Below are positions 26,677-35,164 of a stretch of 64,000 bases of DNA, piece after piece. The stretch is taken from assembly GCA_949949005.1 (NCBI GenBank), contig CATLHM010000015.1, positions 1 through 64,000 of the forward strand, in the 5' to 3' direction. Every line of letters starts with the position of its first letter. Position 1 is the stretch's first letter. Source of the DNA: an uncultured Lachnospiraceae bacterium. GTDB lineage: Bacteria > Bacillota > Clostridia > Lachnospirales > Lachnospiraceae. The position numbers and the translations under genes were made by a program. Below the pieces are notes generated by a model. The model was not told the origin of the DNA, ran no database searches, and was given only the letters and a program-made list of their open reading frames with translations.

Positions 26677-28761
26677 TTAGCAGTTCTTTACTACCGTTTC
26701 TTTTCCCGCCTCAAGCCTAAAGGCTTTTCCTTGCACCCACAGTGTGCCGCCGGGAATATCCGAACATACCCGGATCTCCTTTTCATTTACGCAGACCCTC
26801 ACCGCGCCTCCGGGAACCGGAACCTTTCCGTCAAAAGATTTCAAATCTCCTGGATTAGGGCGCACGTCAAAAGTCTCATATGCCACACCTGTGTTCTGCA
26901 CTCCCAGCCGGAAAGCCCCCAGCAGGTAAATAGGGCTGGCACTCCACGCATGGCACAGCGATTTCTCATAGGGATTTCCATACATAGCATAATGCTCCAC
27001 TCCCGTCATGGAAGGGTCATATTCCTCATACAGGGTGGTGGCTCCGGTTTCCAGCATACTTCCGTAATAGCTTCGGATTGATTCCTCGAGGAGCTCTGCG
27101 TTACCCTCCAGGCAATGGACCTGATTTTCATAAAACTTAAAGTATGGCGTGGTAATCTGCCTTACTTCTTCATTCAAGATAACCTTCTCATAGATATCCT
27201 TCTTCTGCTTTTCACTGCAAGGCAGAAACAGATAGGCCAGAATATTGCTGTGACGGGTCACATTGCGCCTGCCGGATTCATAGCTGTCAATAAAAACCTC
27301 TTTTTCCTTATCGTAAAACCTTTCCTGGATCAATTCATAGAGCCTGCGCGCCTTCTGCCTGTATACTTTGGCAATCTTTATTCCCATCCCAGCATCCATT
27401 GCCATATCCGTATCCATTGCCATGGCAGTTTCTGCCGTCTGCTCCGGCACTGCCTCTCGAGGCTGCATCTCTCCAGGCTGCGTCCCTTCTTCCGAAAGCG
27501 CCATTTCCCACAAATCGCCATAACATTCCAACGCTCTTGCATACAAAATCTGCTCTCCGCACAACGCACCTTCCTTGTCCATAGGCGCCCAGTCAATAAA
27601 GATCCAGTCTCCCGGCTTTTCCCGCATGAATCCATCGGCGCTTTCTCTGCTCTCACAAAAGGCCATGACCTCCTTCATTTGGGGCAGCATCTGACGGACA
27701 AATTTTCGATCCCCATAAGTCCGATAATATTCCATTATTCCCATAATCCAGAAAAACGTATAATCCATAATGGTATTAATATGGCGCTTAAACGGTGCTT
27801 TGCCTCCTAAAGCGATCAGCGTGCGCTTCTCGATCTCCGGATCAAAGAACAGATACCGGTTCACAAACAGGCTCTGATAAGCATCCGCAGACCACACCCA
27901 CCGATCGCGCTTGATCCCATCCAGAAAAAATTCACGGCTGTTCAAATGGAAGGTATAAGCCGCCACACTCCACACCCGATTGACCAGCTCGTCCTCACAC
28001 CTAAAACTTCCTTTGTACTCTAAGGGAAGATATTCATACTGCGCCTCCACCTCTGCACTCTCATCGCTCACATAAAGATAGCGGAAAGCGCAGGGCGCAT
28101 AGGACAGTTCCCCCTCCTTTGGCTCGCGCACAAAATGGATCACACTCCATTCATCATCCAGAGCCTCCTGCCTGGATTCGCCAAAATTGACGCGCACTGT
28201 CTTGCCCGTCAGATGAAAAAGCCTGACTGCTGCAAAGGTCTCCTTCCCATAATCAAACAGGACTCCTTTTTCCAGTTTTTCTTTTTTGATATAAGAAATA
28301 GGTTGATAGGAAAACGGAAAAAGCTCGGGCGTTTTTTCTTTGTCCGTAAACAGGCTGCTGACCCCTACCGGTGCAAAATTCATGGACAGATCATCCGCTT
28401 CCCAGCTCTCATCGCTCTCTATGATACCGTCCACATAAAGGCAAGGGAAGGTTTTCAGATTGGATACCCGGATCTGCACTGTAGCTGTGCCTGCCTCCAA
28501 CAGAATCTCTGTCCTTCCTCCGTACTTCTTTACCTCCCATGGCGCCTGCCCTGTCTGAACTGTAGTTGATATATGCCCGCAGGCACGGATATGAAAGACG
28601 CCTCCCTCAGTTGTTACTTTTTTCTGAAAAACCACCACCGGTTCCGGTGCGTACATTTTCCACACCACCGGCTCCGGATAGCCGTACTGCTGACGTCTAT
28701 CATGCAGCATCAGGCTGTGATAAATCTCACATTCTCCAAATTTCCAGATCCATTTTGCCAT
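26677..28761 (-). CDS. GH78-like alpha-L-rhamnosidase
   Basis: About 694 residues. An N-terminal beta-sandwich (GVLFDYGKETFAAVRLF, VNFGESRQEALDD) precedes the (alpha/alpha)6 domain with FFLDGIKRDRWVWSADAYQS, the acid-bearing motif of GH78, and YEEYDPSMTG near the base position. It releases L-rhamnose from imported oligosaccharides. The start at 28761 (MAKWIWKFG) is chosen for the GGGGG 7 bases upstream; an earlier in-frame codon lies in a repeat element. An unusual Met/Ala/Asp-rich insertion (AMAMDTDMAMDAGMG, 27380-27430) with a nearby Gln/Pro/Glu stretch interrupts the helical domain. The gene behaves as a single-gene unit. Confidence 0.88.
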   Translation of the reverse strand: MAKWIWKFGECEIYHSLMLHDRRQQYGYPEPVVWKMYAPEPVVVFQKKVTTEGGVFHIRACGHISTTVQTGQAPWEVKKYGGRTEILLEAGTATVQIRVSNLKTFPCLYVDGIIESDESWEADDLSMNFAPVGVSSLFTDKEKTPELFPFSYQPISYIKKEKLEKGVLFDYGKETFAAVRLFHLTGKTVRVNFGESRQEALDDEWSVIHFVREPKEGELSYAPCAFRYLYVSDESAEVEAQYEYLPLEYKGSFRCEDELVNRVWSVAAYTFHLNSREFFLDGIKRDRWVWSADAYQSLFVNRYLFFDPEIEKRTLIALGGKAPFKRHINTIMDYTFFWIMGIMEYYRTYGDRKFVRQMLPQMKEVMAFCESRESADGFMREKPGDWIFIDWAPMDKEGALCGEQILYARALECYGDLWEMALSEEGTQPGEMQPREAVPEQTAETAMAMDTDMAMDAGMGIKIAKVYRQKARRLYELIQERFYDKEKEVFIDSYESGRRNVTRHSNILAYLFLPCSEKQKKDIYEKVILNEEVRQITTPYFKFYENQVHCLEGNAELLEESIRSYYGSMLETGATTLYEEYDPSMTGVEHYAMYGNPYEKSLCHAWSASPIYLLGAFRLGVQNTGVAYETFDVRPNPGDLKSFDGKVPVPGGAVRVCVNEKEIRVCSDIPGGTLWVQGKAFRLEAGKETVVKNC

Positions 28762-28776
28762 TTTTATACCCCCACA

Positions 28777-28839
28777 TACCGCAAGCTGTGCTTGCGGTAC
28801 TGCCACTAATAGAAAGTTTGGAAGTTTACTTCCAAACTT
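28777..28839. repeat. Two-hairpin repeat element, copy A
   Basis: Two perfect hairpins in tandem: TACCGCAAGC-TGT-GCTTGCGGTA (28777-28799) and AAGTTTGGAAGT-TT-ACTTCCAAACTT (28814-28839). The same two-hairpin module, with the same 14-base connector, is at 58984-59047. Each copy lies immediately upstream of the ribosome binding site of a leftward gene. Confidence 0.8.
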
Positions 28840-28977
28840 ATCCTCCTGTCCAGTCTCTTCTTAATTTTTATAAAGTAAACTTACATGCGCCGCTGGCGCG
28901 GCGCACCACCAAGGCATGAAAGCCGATTGCTCCGCACTTTGTGCTCCCGCAATCGCCGCCGGTATTCGTATTCCGGG

Positions 28978-29511
28978 CTATTGCCCTACATACTCATACC
29001 GGCTTGCCCATCCAATGTCTGTATGGCTGTGCGTGCAAGCATGCCCATCCACACAACCGCTGTCTGGGGCTTTCAAAATAAATTCATAAATACATTTTTC
29101 AGACTCGCCGCTTTCACGCATGTCATTTTCCTCCGGAAGTTCTGCGATTTCCAGCAATTTACCACCTGCATATTCACAGGTTCTTCTCGATGCATGGTTA
29201 TCCGGATTACAGGTGATATATAAATGTTCCATATGATGCTTTCGGGCCAGCTCAAACAATAACCGGCAGGCCTTACCTGCATAATGGTTTCCTCTATATT
29301 CCGGAAAAATCCTGTATCCAATGTGTCCACCATAATAGAGGTTGTCGTTATAACCAATTCTCAGATCACACACACCTATCCTGGTTCCATCCGGATCGAG
29401 GATGGAAAAATGATAGGCGGGAACCCAATTTCTCTCTATATCCCCGTCTACTGTCTTTTCCAATAGCAATTGTATTTCATCATTTTTTAGAAAATCCGTA
29501 TCCATAAACAT
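28978..29511 (-). CDS. GNAT family N-acetyltransferase preceded by an Rpn leader
   Basis: About 177 residues with GNAT features: GHIGYRIFPEYRGNHYAGKA (acetyl-CoA loop) and NPDNHASRRTCEYAG. The start is taken at 29511, just after a seven-codon MAKRKRR-stop mini-frame that is the front of an Rpn gene. Everything upstream, 29512-29650, is an Rpn leader, so the original promoter has apparently been replaced. The family fold should end near IYEFIL, but the frame continues for about 30 residues (KAPDSGCVDGHAC onward) into unrelated sequence, suggesting loss of the native stop. An open frame from 29580 exists but runs through the leader. Confidence 0.8.
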   Translation of the reverse strand: MFMDTDFLKNDEIQLLLEKTVDGDIERNWVPAYHFSILDPDGTRIGVCDLRIGYNDNLYYGGHIGYRIFPEYRGNHYAGKACRLLFELARKHHMEHLYITCNPDNHASRRTCEYAGGKLLEIAELPEENDMRESGESEKCIYEFILKAPDSGCVDGHACTHSHTDIGWASRYEYVGQ

Positions 29512-29650
29512 AGGTCTACCGCCTTTTTCTTTTTGCCATAAGCTTTCCTCCATTGTAATGTTTTTTTGTGATTCAATCAATCGTTTTTGGAAATAATTCC
29601 GACTTACGGATCGATTTCTGCCGCATCATCCGAAACGGATGATGGCAGCC
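29512..29650 (-). repeat. Solo Rpn leader (left-end remnant) fused to GNAT
   Basis: Matches the leader of Rpn copy 2 (33082-33190) almost base for base, including the GGAGGAAAGCTT-ATG site and the first codons MAKRK, then breaks into the GNAT gene. It contains the perfect 9-base hairpin CATCATCCG-AAA-CGGATGATG (29624-29644). No -35/-10 pair is obvious in its upstream part. Confidence 0.85.
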
Positions 29651-29686
29651 TCCTGTAAAAAGAAAACCTTCCAATATCATCATCTC

Positions 29687-29731
29687 TTGACACACCAATA
29701 ACTCTGTTTTATAATCACTGGTACTACCAGT
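29687..29731 (+). promoter_or_regulatory. Consensus promoter plus FadR-type operator of lrgAB-like operon
   Basis: TTGACA (29687-29692), a 17-base spacer and TATAAT (29710-29715) form a full-consensus promoter. Directly after it lies the palindrome ACTGGTA-C-TACCAGT (29717-29731), which contains TGGTACTACCA and fits the TNGTNNNACNA operator pattern of FadR-subfamily GntR regulators. The downstream gene at 30823 encodes such a regulator. Confidence 0.88.
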
Positions 29732-29741
29732 TGGAGGAAAA

Positions 29742-30110
29742 ATGCACATGAAATTTTTACGTCAGTTTTGTATTATTCTGTTTTTCTCGTTTCTCGGAGA
29801 AATACTGCATCTGATCATACCGCTCCCCGTTCCGGCCAGCGTCTACGGGCTGATCCTTATGCTTACGGCTCTTTGCACCGGCATCCTTAAGCTGGCACAG
29901 GTAAAGGATACGGCCGACTTCCTGATCGAAATCATGCCGGTCATGTTTATCCCGGCGGCGGCCGGGCTTTTGGACGCCTGGCCCTCTCTTGCCCCTGTCT
30001 GGCTTCCGGTGATCCTGATCACCGTCCTTACCACTGTCATTGTCATGGCCGTTACCGGCCGGGTAACCCAGCATCTGCTCCGCAAAAGCGGAAAAAAGGA
30101 GCGATCATGA
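29742..30110 (+). CDS. LrgA/CidA family holin-like membrane protein
   Basis: 122 residues with four hydrophobic helices and the family pattern LGEILHLIIPLPVPASVYGL and FLIEIMPVMFIPAAAGLLD. In staphylococci LrgA/CidA affect murein hydrolase export and cell lysis; in other bacteria the pair works in pyruvate or other small-molecule transport. GGAGG lies just before the first ATG. Its stop overlaps the LrgB start by 4 bases. Confidence 0.92.
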   Translation: MHMKFLRQFCIILFFSFLGEILHLIIPLPVPASVYGLILMLTALCTGILKLAQVKDTADFLIEIMPVMFIPAAAGLLDAWPSLAPVWLPVILITVLTTVIVMAVTGRVTQHLLRKSGKKERS

Positions 30111-30799
30111 AAGAATTTTTGGTAGATTCCGTTTTTTTCGGCGCCGTAATCAGTCTGATTGCCTATGAGATCGGTCTGCTTTTAAAGAAAAGATTCCGGC
30201 TGGCCCTGTTAAATCCCCTGCTGATCGGAACTGTCTGCGTGATGGCCATATTAGTTCTCTTTCGCGTGGAGTACAGGCATTATAACGAAAGCGCAAAGTA
30301 CCTCAGTTATCTGCTGACCCCGGCTACCGTATGCCTGGCAGTTCCCCTTTATCAGCAGATCGAGCTGCTTAAGAAAAATTTAAAAGCCGTAGCCTGCGGC
30401 ATCACGGCCGGAGTGTTGGCAAGCCTATTCAGCGTACTGCTTCTGTCCAGGCTCTTTGCCCTAAACCACGAACAGTATGTGACTCTGCTGCCTAAGTCCA
30501 TCACTACCGCTATCGGAATGGGTATCTCCCAGGAATTGGGCGGCATAGAAACCATCACCGTAGCTGTAATCATTCTCACCGGCATTCTGGGAAATGTAAT
30601 CGCAGAATTTGTCTGTAAACTGTTTCGGATTGAAGAACCTATTGCCAAAGGGCTGGCCATCGGCACCGCTTCCCACGCCATCGGTACCGCTAAGGCCATG
30701 GAAATAGGCGAGATTGAGGGCGCCATGAGCAGCCTTGCCATTGCGGTCGCCGGGCTTATCACCGTTCTGGGCGCTTCCCTGTTCGCGAATCTGATGTAA
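30107..30799 (+). CDS. LrgB/CidB family membrane protein
   Basis: 230 residues with about seven helices and the hallmark TLLPKSITTAIGMGISQELG and GTASHAIGTAKAMEIGEIEG segments. It works with LrgA/CidA; the ATGA overlap (30107-30110) and AAGGAG site show coupled translation. It is followed 23 bases later by a FadR-type regulator gene, giving a self-regulated three-gene operon. Confidence 0.93.
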   Translation: MKEFLVDSVFFGAVISLIAYEIGLLLKKRFRLALLNPLLIGTVCVMAILVLFRVEYRHYNESAKYLSYLLTPATVCLAVPLYQQIELLKKNLKAVACGITAGVLASLFSVLLLSRLFALNHEQYVTLLPKSITTAIGMGISQELGGIETITVAVIILTGILGNVIAEFVCKLFRIEEPIAKGLAIGTASHAIGTAKAMEIGEIEGAMSSLAIAVAGLITVLGASLFANLM

Positions 30800-30822
30800 T
30801 AACAGATCAAAAAGGAGCTTCT

Positions 30823-31494
30823 ATGGATCACTCACACGGTAAAAAGGCATATTTCCTGGTAATTGAACATATCAAGACCCTGTTCCAAAAAGGAGACCTC
30901 TCCTTCGGAGAAAAGCTCCCCTCCGAAAGGCAGTTGATGACTACCCTGGGACTTAGCAGGAATTCTGTCCGGGAAGCTTTAAGGAGCCTGGAAAATATGG
31001 GAATCCTGGAAAGCCGTCAGGGACAGGGCAATTTCCTTGTAAACCACATGGGAAACAGCTTAGGCAGCATATTCTCCCTGCTGCTTTTTATGGAGGAATG
31101 CAGCTATCCCGAGATCAGCCAGCTCAGGCGGAGCATCGAAATCGGGGCTTACCTGCTTGCCATAAAAAATGCCCGGGGTCCGGAGCTTCAACCTCTTACC
31201 CAGGCTCTTCATGAGCTGCAAAACAGCAGCAGCCCGGAACGCGCCCGGGCTGACAAAAAATTTCATGATGTCTTAGTGCAACTCTCAGGGAACCGCCTGC
31301 TGATGCTGCTGAACGAAACCCTGTCCCAACTCTTTGAAAGCGCTGTCGTAAAAACCGTGGATCACATCTCGCCAGAGGAGTGGGAAACCCTGATGGAATA
31401 CCATGTCCTGATATACCAATGCCTGGCTGAACAAAGGGAAGCTGATGGCGTCGCCGCGATCAATGCGCATTATGATTGGATTGAGGAAGAATAG
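30823..31494 (+). CDS. GntR/FadR family transcriptional regulator
   Basis: 223 residues: an N-terminal winged helix (FGEKLPSERQLMTTLGLSRN, SVREALRSLENMGILE) and an all-helical FCD ligand domain (about 85-220) with the metal-ligand pattern D/H found in this group. Pairing with LrgAB suggests it senses a carboxylate such as pyruvate or lactate, which is inference. AAGGAG lies 5 bases before the ATG. The TGGTACTACCA operator at the operon promoter fits this subfamily. Confidence 0.92.
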   Translation: MDHSHGKKAYFLVIEHIKTLFQKGDLSFGEKLPSERQLMTTLGLSRNSVREALRSLENMGILESRQGQGNFLVNHMGNSLGSIFSLLLFMEECSYPEISQLRRSIEIGAYLLAIKNARGPELQPLTQALHELQNSSSPERARADKKFHDVLVQLSGNRLLMLLNETLSQLFESAVVKTVDHISPEEWETLMEYHVLIYQCLAEQREADGVAAINAHYDWIEEE

Positions 31495-31510
31495 TTTATG
31501 TGTATGGCTT

Positions 31511-32014
31511 CTAATGCAAAACCTGTAAATATGCACGGCACTTATCAAAATGTATACCGGAACAATTATTTTCATATGCAATAACGGCGCCCACTTCCTC
31601 CATTTTAAACCATCTAATATCATCCACCTCGTCAGAAATTATAAAATCAGATTTATTGACATATGCAAGAAATCCAATCATAATAAGCTGCTTTGATGCA
31701 AAATAATAGCTGGATATATACTGGCATTTGATAACGTCCTGTCCGGTCTCTTCCCTGACTTCCCTGGAAACGGCCTCTTCTATTGTTTCTCCATCTGTCA
31801 TATATCCCGAAACCACCGTCCACTTTTCTGTAGATATGTAGTTTTGTCTTAATAACAATATTTCGTTATCTTCATTCATAACCAGAACTTCCACCACCGG
31901 AAAGGGAGTGCTTCCGTAGATTTTTCCGCATGAGGGGCATATTTTACAATCATCGTCACCACATTTTATATTCTCTAAATGCTGACCGCATTTGGGGCAA
32001 TACTCAAACTGCAT
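31511..32014 (-). CDS. NUDIX hydrolase with N-terminal zinc ribbon (NudC-like)
   Basis: 167 residues. A four-cysteine ribbon (CPKC ... CPSC, residues about 6-28) is followed by a NUDIX fold with the box GYMTDGETIEEAVSREVREE and a following TGQ. This resembles the second half of NADH pyrophosphatase, but the SQPWPFPxS motif diagnostic of NudC is absent, so the substrate is open. AAGGAG lies 8 bases before the ATG. It converges on the FadR-type gene. Confidence 0.88.
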   Translation of the reverse strand: MQFEYCPKCGQHLENIKCGDDDCKICPSCGKIYGSTPFPVVEVLVMNEDNEILLLRQNYISTEKWTVVSGYMTDGETIEEAVSREVREETGQDVIKCQYISSYYFASKQLIMIGFLAYVNKSDFIISDEVDDIRWFKMEEVGAVIAYENNCSGIHFDKCRAYLQVLH

Positions 32015-32044
32015 ATGGTTATCTCCTTAAATATAAATACAAAT

Positions 32045-32165
32045 TTACAGATGTCCCCTCCGTTTGGCCTCCCCCAGCAATCGGGGCTGAATCAGGGGAT
32101 ATGTCCAGTTTTCAACCAAACGCTCTGTAATCAGAAAGTTTTCTATCTCACTGTGCAATTCTTCA
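32045..32165 (-). pseudogene. 3' fragment of a NUDIX gene
   Basis: Clearly similar to the end of the broken NUDIX gene at 25740-25880 (shared segments near TTTCTATCTCACT and TGCAATTCTTC). It has no NUDIX box and is joined directly to the 3' end of Rpn copy 2, whose last codons are read from this fragment. Confidence 0.75.
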
Positions 32166-33081
32166 GTAACTTTTGGATTGTGTCAATATCCTCTTCCAGC
32201 TCCTGCGCGATCTCTTCAGGGCTTTTCCCCCTGGCTTGTTTTTTCTGAATCAGTTCCAGTAACTTTTCATCCCGGCCTTTTTCTATTCCTTCAGCCATGC
32301 CCTCTTCCCTTCCCGCCTCAAAGGTATGCCGTAAATGCTTTTTCTCGTCATATTCTGTCAAAAAGATCATGTGTAGCACCTCGCTTTTCTCTGTCCTTAA
32401 TATATCTGTCAGAATCCCCCGCTCAATACAGCAGTCTATAGCTGACTGGATGGCCTCGTCCCGTCCAAGCCCTTTCTTTATGTTCGCCTCAATCTCCGAC
32501 ACAAACTCCGAATATTCCCACAGCCTGCGGCATTTGTCCATAAGCTCCCTGTTGTGCCCGCGCCTTACATTGATCACCTGGCAGATGCATTCCAGAGCCC
32601 CGCTTCCTCGTCCCATGGAAAAGGAATCCGACAGGTAAAGGGTTCTCCTGTCCTCCTTCATGCCGCTTCCGTTATAAAACATAATATACTCAGGCGTCGG
32701 AAGCGGCACCCGCTTTTCCCCGTACACATCCGCACCTTCCGCCCCGAGCAGCCCCTCATACTGCTGGGAAAAATAGAACAGACCCCGCAGGGGCATATTA
32801 GGATTCCAGGTGCTCTGGTGTTCATAGAGATTTAAACGGTTGTCAATGATAAAGGACAGGTCATTCTTCATCTTCATGAAAATCACGTCCTCCATGGTGA
32901 CTACCTCCAACTCCTCTGGGTTGGTGTAATTGCTATCATGCAGGGCATTGTACAACTCCAGCAGGTATTTCTTATCCTGGAAAAGATAGCGGAACAGCCT
33001 GTCCTTGTGCTTGCGGTTTTGCCGGATTTTATTCCACCAAACGCCACGCTTAAACCATTGCCTCTTTTTTCTTTTTGCCAT
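32143..33081 (-). CDS. Rpn-type PD-(D/E)XK nuclease/transposase-like protein, copy 2
   Basis: 312 residues from ATG 33081 (MAKRKKRQWFKRG), with GGAGG 7 bases upstream. The nuclease core has DLSFIIDNRLNLYEHQST, where the Asp and the E-H-Q triad match the D...ExQ form of the PDDEXK_2/Rpn family. The C-terminus has a charged coiled-coil-like region (EAGREEGMAEGIEKGRDEK) and a conserved helical tail that ends in foreign sequence (KNCTVR). Rpn proteins promote RecA-independent recombination in E. coli; transposition itself is unproven. The leader is shorter than in copy 3 and its promoter is gone, so the copy may be silent. Confidence 0.88.
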   Translation of the reverse strand: MAKRKKRQWFKRGVWWNKIRQNRKHKDRLFRYLFQDKKYLLELYNALHDSNYTNPEELEVVTMEDVIFMKMKNDLSFIIDNRLNLYEHQSTWNPNMPLRGLFYFSQQYEGLLGAEGADVYGEKRVPLPTPEYIMFYNGSGMKEDRRTLYLSDSFSMGRGSGALECICQVINVRRGHNRELMDKCRRLWEYSEFVSEIEANIKKGLGRDEAIQSAIDCCIERGILTDILRTEKSEVLHMIFLTEYDEKKHLRHTFEAGREEGMAEGIEKGRDEKLLELIQKKQARGKSPEEIAQELEEDIDTIQKLLKNCTVR

Positions 33082-33190
33082 AAGCTTTCCTCCATTGTAA
33101 TGTTTTTTTGTGTTACAATCAATCGTTTTTGGAAATAATTCCGACTTACGGATCGATTTCCGCCGCTTCATCCGAAACAGATGATGGTAG
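33082..33190 (-). repeat. Rpn copy 2 leader (shortened)
   Basis: Matches the leaders at 29512-29650 and 36138 onward, then breaks at about 33190. The TTTACA/TATACT promoter seen in copies 1 and 3 is missing. Confidence 0.75.
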
Positions 33191-33221
33191 AAAACGCGAT
33201 CCTCCACGGTTTTTGCCAAAC

Positions 33222-33249
33222 AAAAAAGGATGGTATGCTTACCATCCTT
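33222..33249 (-). terminator. Rho-independent terminator of GH127
   Basis: The perfect stem AAGGATGGTA/TACCATCCTT (33226-33249) with a 4-base loop is followed on the minus strand by TTTTTTG. It lies 38 bases after the GH127 stop. Confidence 0.9.
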
Positions 33250-33286
33250 ATCTCCCGGCGGGAGGAACAAATTCTCTTCGGAATTT

Positions 33287-35164
33287 TTACTGTTTTTCCA
33301 GAAACCAGGTAGTCATTTCCGTGACTCCTCTGTTGGCCCACGCAAAATAGGGAATCAGCTTCAGGCAAAACTCCTCGTCTAAGACAGGCTCCTGAGTATA
33401 AAGGGCCTCCATGGGTTTTCTGCAAAAGGCCTCCATGGAAAGCACGGGAAGCGAAAAGCCGCCAAGCTTCTGTGTAGAAACCGTTACGGCGCTGCCTGCC
33501 ACAATCCGGACAGCCTTGAGGGGTCTGTTATCATTATCCACACCCTCCGCGCAGTAAACAAAGGGGCCTCTCATCACCGCCACTCTGCCACAGGCCTCAA
33601 TCACCTGGGGATTGGCCCGGATCCATTTTACTTCCATAGGAAGGTCAAGGAGCACCTGATCCCCATTTTTCCAGTTTCTCTGAAGAAAAGCGAAACCCTT
33701 TATTTTCTCAAAGGCATACTCCTGCCCGTTTACACTGATTTTAGCGCCCCTGCACCAGCCGGGAATCCGCAGCGCCAGAGTAAAGTCTCCCTCCCCCTTT
33801 ACCGTGATCAGGATCTTTCCCTCCAGAGGATAAGCGCTCTGCTGGGACAGTCCCACCTTTTTCTCCCCCAGAGAAACTTCTGACTCCGACTCCATATAGC
33901 AGTGGGCATAAATTGTCCGGTCAGACACAGAGTACAAAAAGTCTCCGATGCTCCCCACGATTCTCAGAAGATTGGGAGGACAGCAGGAACAGTCAAACAC
34001 CTTTACCCTCTTCAAAATAGGCAGATGCTCCTTAAGCCCCGCAGGCCTTGAATCGTTGAAGGCATTCCTCCTGGGGTCTGCCGACATGGGATTCTCATAA
34101 TAAAATTCATTCCCGGAAAGTGAAACGCCGCTTAACACCGTGTTGTAAATCGCCTGCTCCGCCACGTCCCCATAACGCCCGTCCGCATCCATCAGCCACA
34201 TCCTGCGGCAGAAAAGAGCAAGGGCAATGGAAGCGCAGGTCTCGTTGTAAGCCGTATATTCAGGCAGATCGTAATCAAAGGTAAAGGATTCCCCCCGGCA
34301 GGTAGAGCCCACACCGCCTGTGAGGTACATTCTCTTTTGCACGATATTGTCAAAAAGCCTTTTACAGGATAAAAACATCTCTTCTTCCCCTGTCTCCATG
34401 GCCAAATCCGCCATGCCGCTGTACAGATAAAGGGCCCTCACACTGTGCCCCTCCGCCGTTTTCTGTTCACGCACCGGCAGGTGGGACTGCATATACTCCT
34501 GATCCGCAAAGTCATAGGTCTCATCCCGGCTGCTCTTTCCTCTGGTGTCCACAAAGTACTGAGCCAGCTTCAAATAACGCTCCTCTCCCGTATAATGATA
34601 AAGCTTCACAAGGGCAAGCTCAATCTCCTCATGCCCCGGCGTGTCAAAGGACGCGCTGTGCTCTGTTCTGAACATGCGGTCGATCAGATCCGCATACCGG
34701 ATGGCAACCCTGAGCATGTTTTCTTTGCCGGTGGCCTTCGCATAGGCAATAGCTCCCTCGATCAGATGCCCTGCGCAGTAAAGCTCATGATCCGTCCGCC
34801 TGGTAAACCTGGCCTTTGGCTCCACCACCGTGAAATAGGCATTGAGATAACCATCCTCCCCCTGGGTGCGCTCCATCCTCGCTACCAGCTCATCGATCCG
34901 CTCCTCCAGCTTCGGATCCCTTTGCTCCTGCAAAAAGTACGCCGCTCCCTCAATCCACTTCGTCACATCCGACTCCCAGAAAATGTGGGGCTTACCAGGC
35001 ATCCCTTCTTTCCAGTTAAACTTCAGCGCCTCAAACCGTCCCGTCTCCTCGAAACGGTCGTACACCGCGCCAACGGTCACTCTGCGGAACAGCTCCTGAT
35101 ACTCTTTCCAGAAGCCTCCGGTAATCCGGCTTTTCTCAAAGCCTCTAGGTGTTAATTTTTCCAT
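33287..35164 (-). CDS. GH127 family beta-L-arabinofuranosidase
   Basis: 625 residues with an (alpha/alpha)6 barrel and C-terminal beta-sandwiches. Motifs FWESDVTKWIEGAAYFL, LTGGVGSTCRGESF, the glutamate in YNETCASIA and the zinc-binding/nucleophile cysteines in FDCSCCPPNLLRIV are those of GH127. The family cleaves beta-1,2-linked L-arabinofuranose as in hydroxyproline-rich glycoproteins and some pectins. The protein is cytoplasmic. The ATG at 35164 (MEKLTPRGFEK) has AAGGAG 10 bases upstream; longer in-frame starts lie within Rpn copy 3. Its start overlaps the end of that Rpn gene by 20 bases, so transcription may come from the Rpn promoter at 36335-36363. Confidence 0.92.
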   Translation of the reverse strand: MEKLTPRGFEKSRITGGFWKEYQELFRRVTVGAVYDRFEETGRFEALKFNWKEGMPGKPHIFWESDVTKWIEGAAYFLQEQRDPKLEERIDELVARMERTQGEDGYLNAYFTVVEPKARFTRRTDHELYCAGHLIEGAIAYAKATGKENMLRVAIRYADLIDRMFRTEHSASFDTPGHEEIELALVKLYHYTGEERYLKLAQYFVDTRGKSSRDETYDFADQEYMQSHLPVREQKTAEGHSVRALYLYSGMADLAMETGEEEMFLSCKRLFDNIVQKRMYLTGGVGSTCRGESFTFDYDLPEYTAYNETCASIALALFCRRMWLMDADGRYGDVAEQAIYNTVLSGVSLSGNEFYYENPMSADPRRNAFNDSRPAGLKEHLPILKRVKVFDCSCCPPNLLRIVGSIGDFLYSVSDRTIYAHCYMESESEVSLGEKKVGLSQQSAYPLEGKILITVKGEGDFTLALRIPGWCRGAKISVNGQEYAFEKIKGFAFLQRNWKNGDQVLLDLPMEVKWIRANPQVIEACGRVAVMRGPFVYCAEGVDNDNRPLKAVRIVAGSAVTVSTQKLGGFSLPVLSMEAFCRKPMEALYTQEPVLDEEFCLKLIPYFAWANRGVTEMTTWFLEKQ

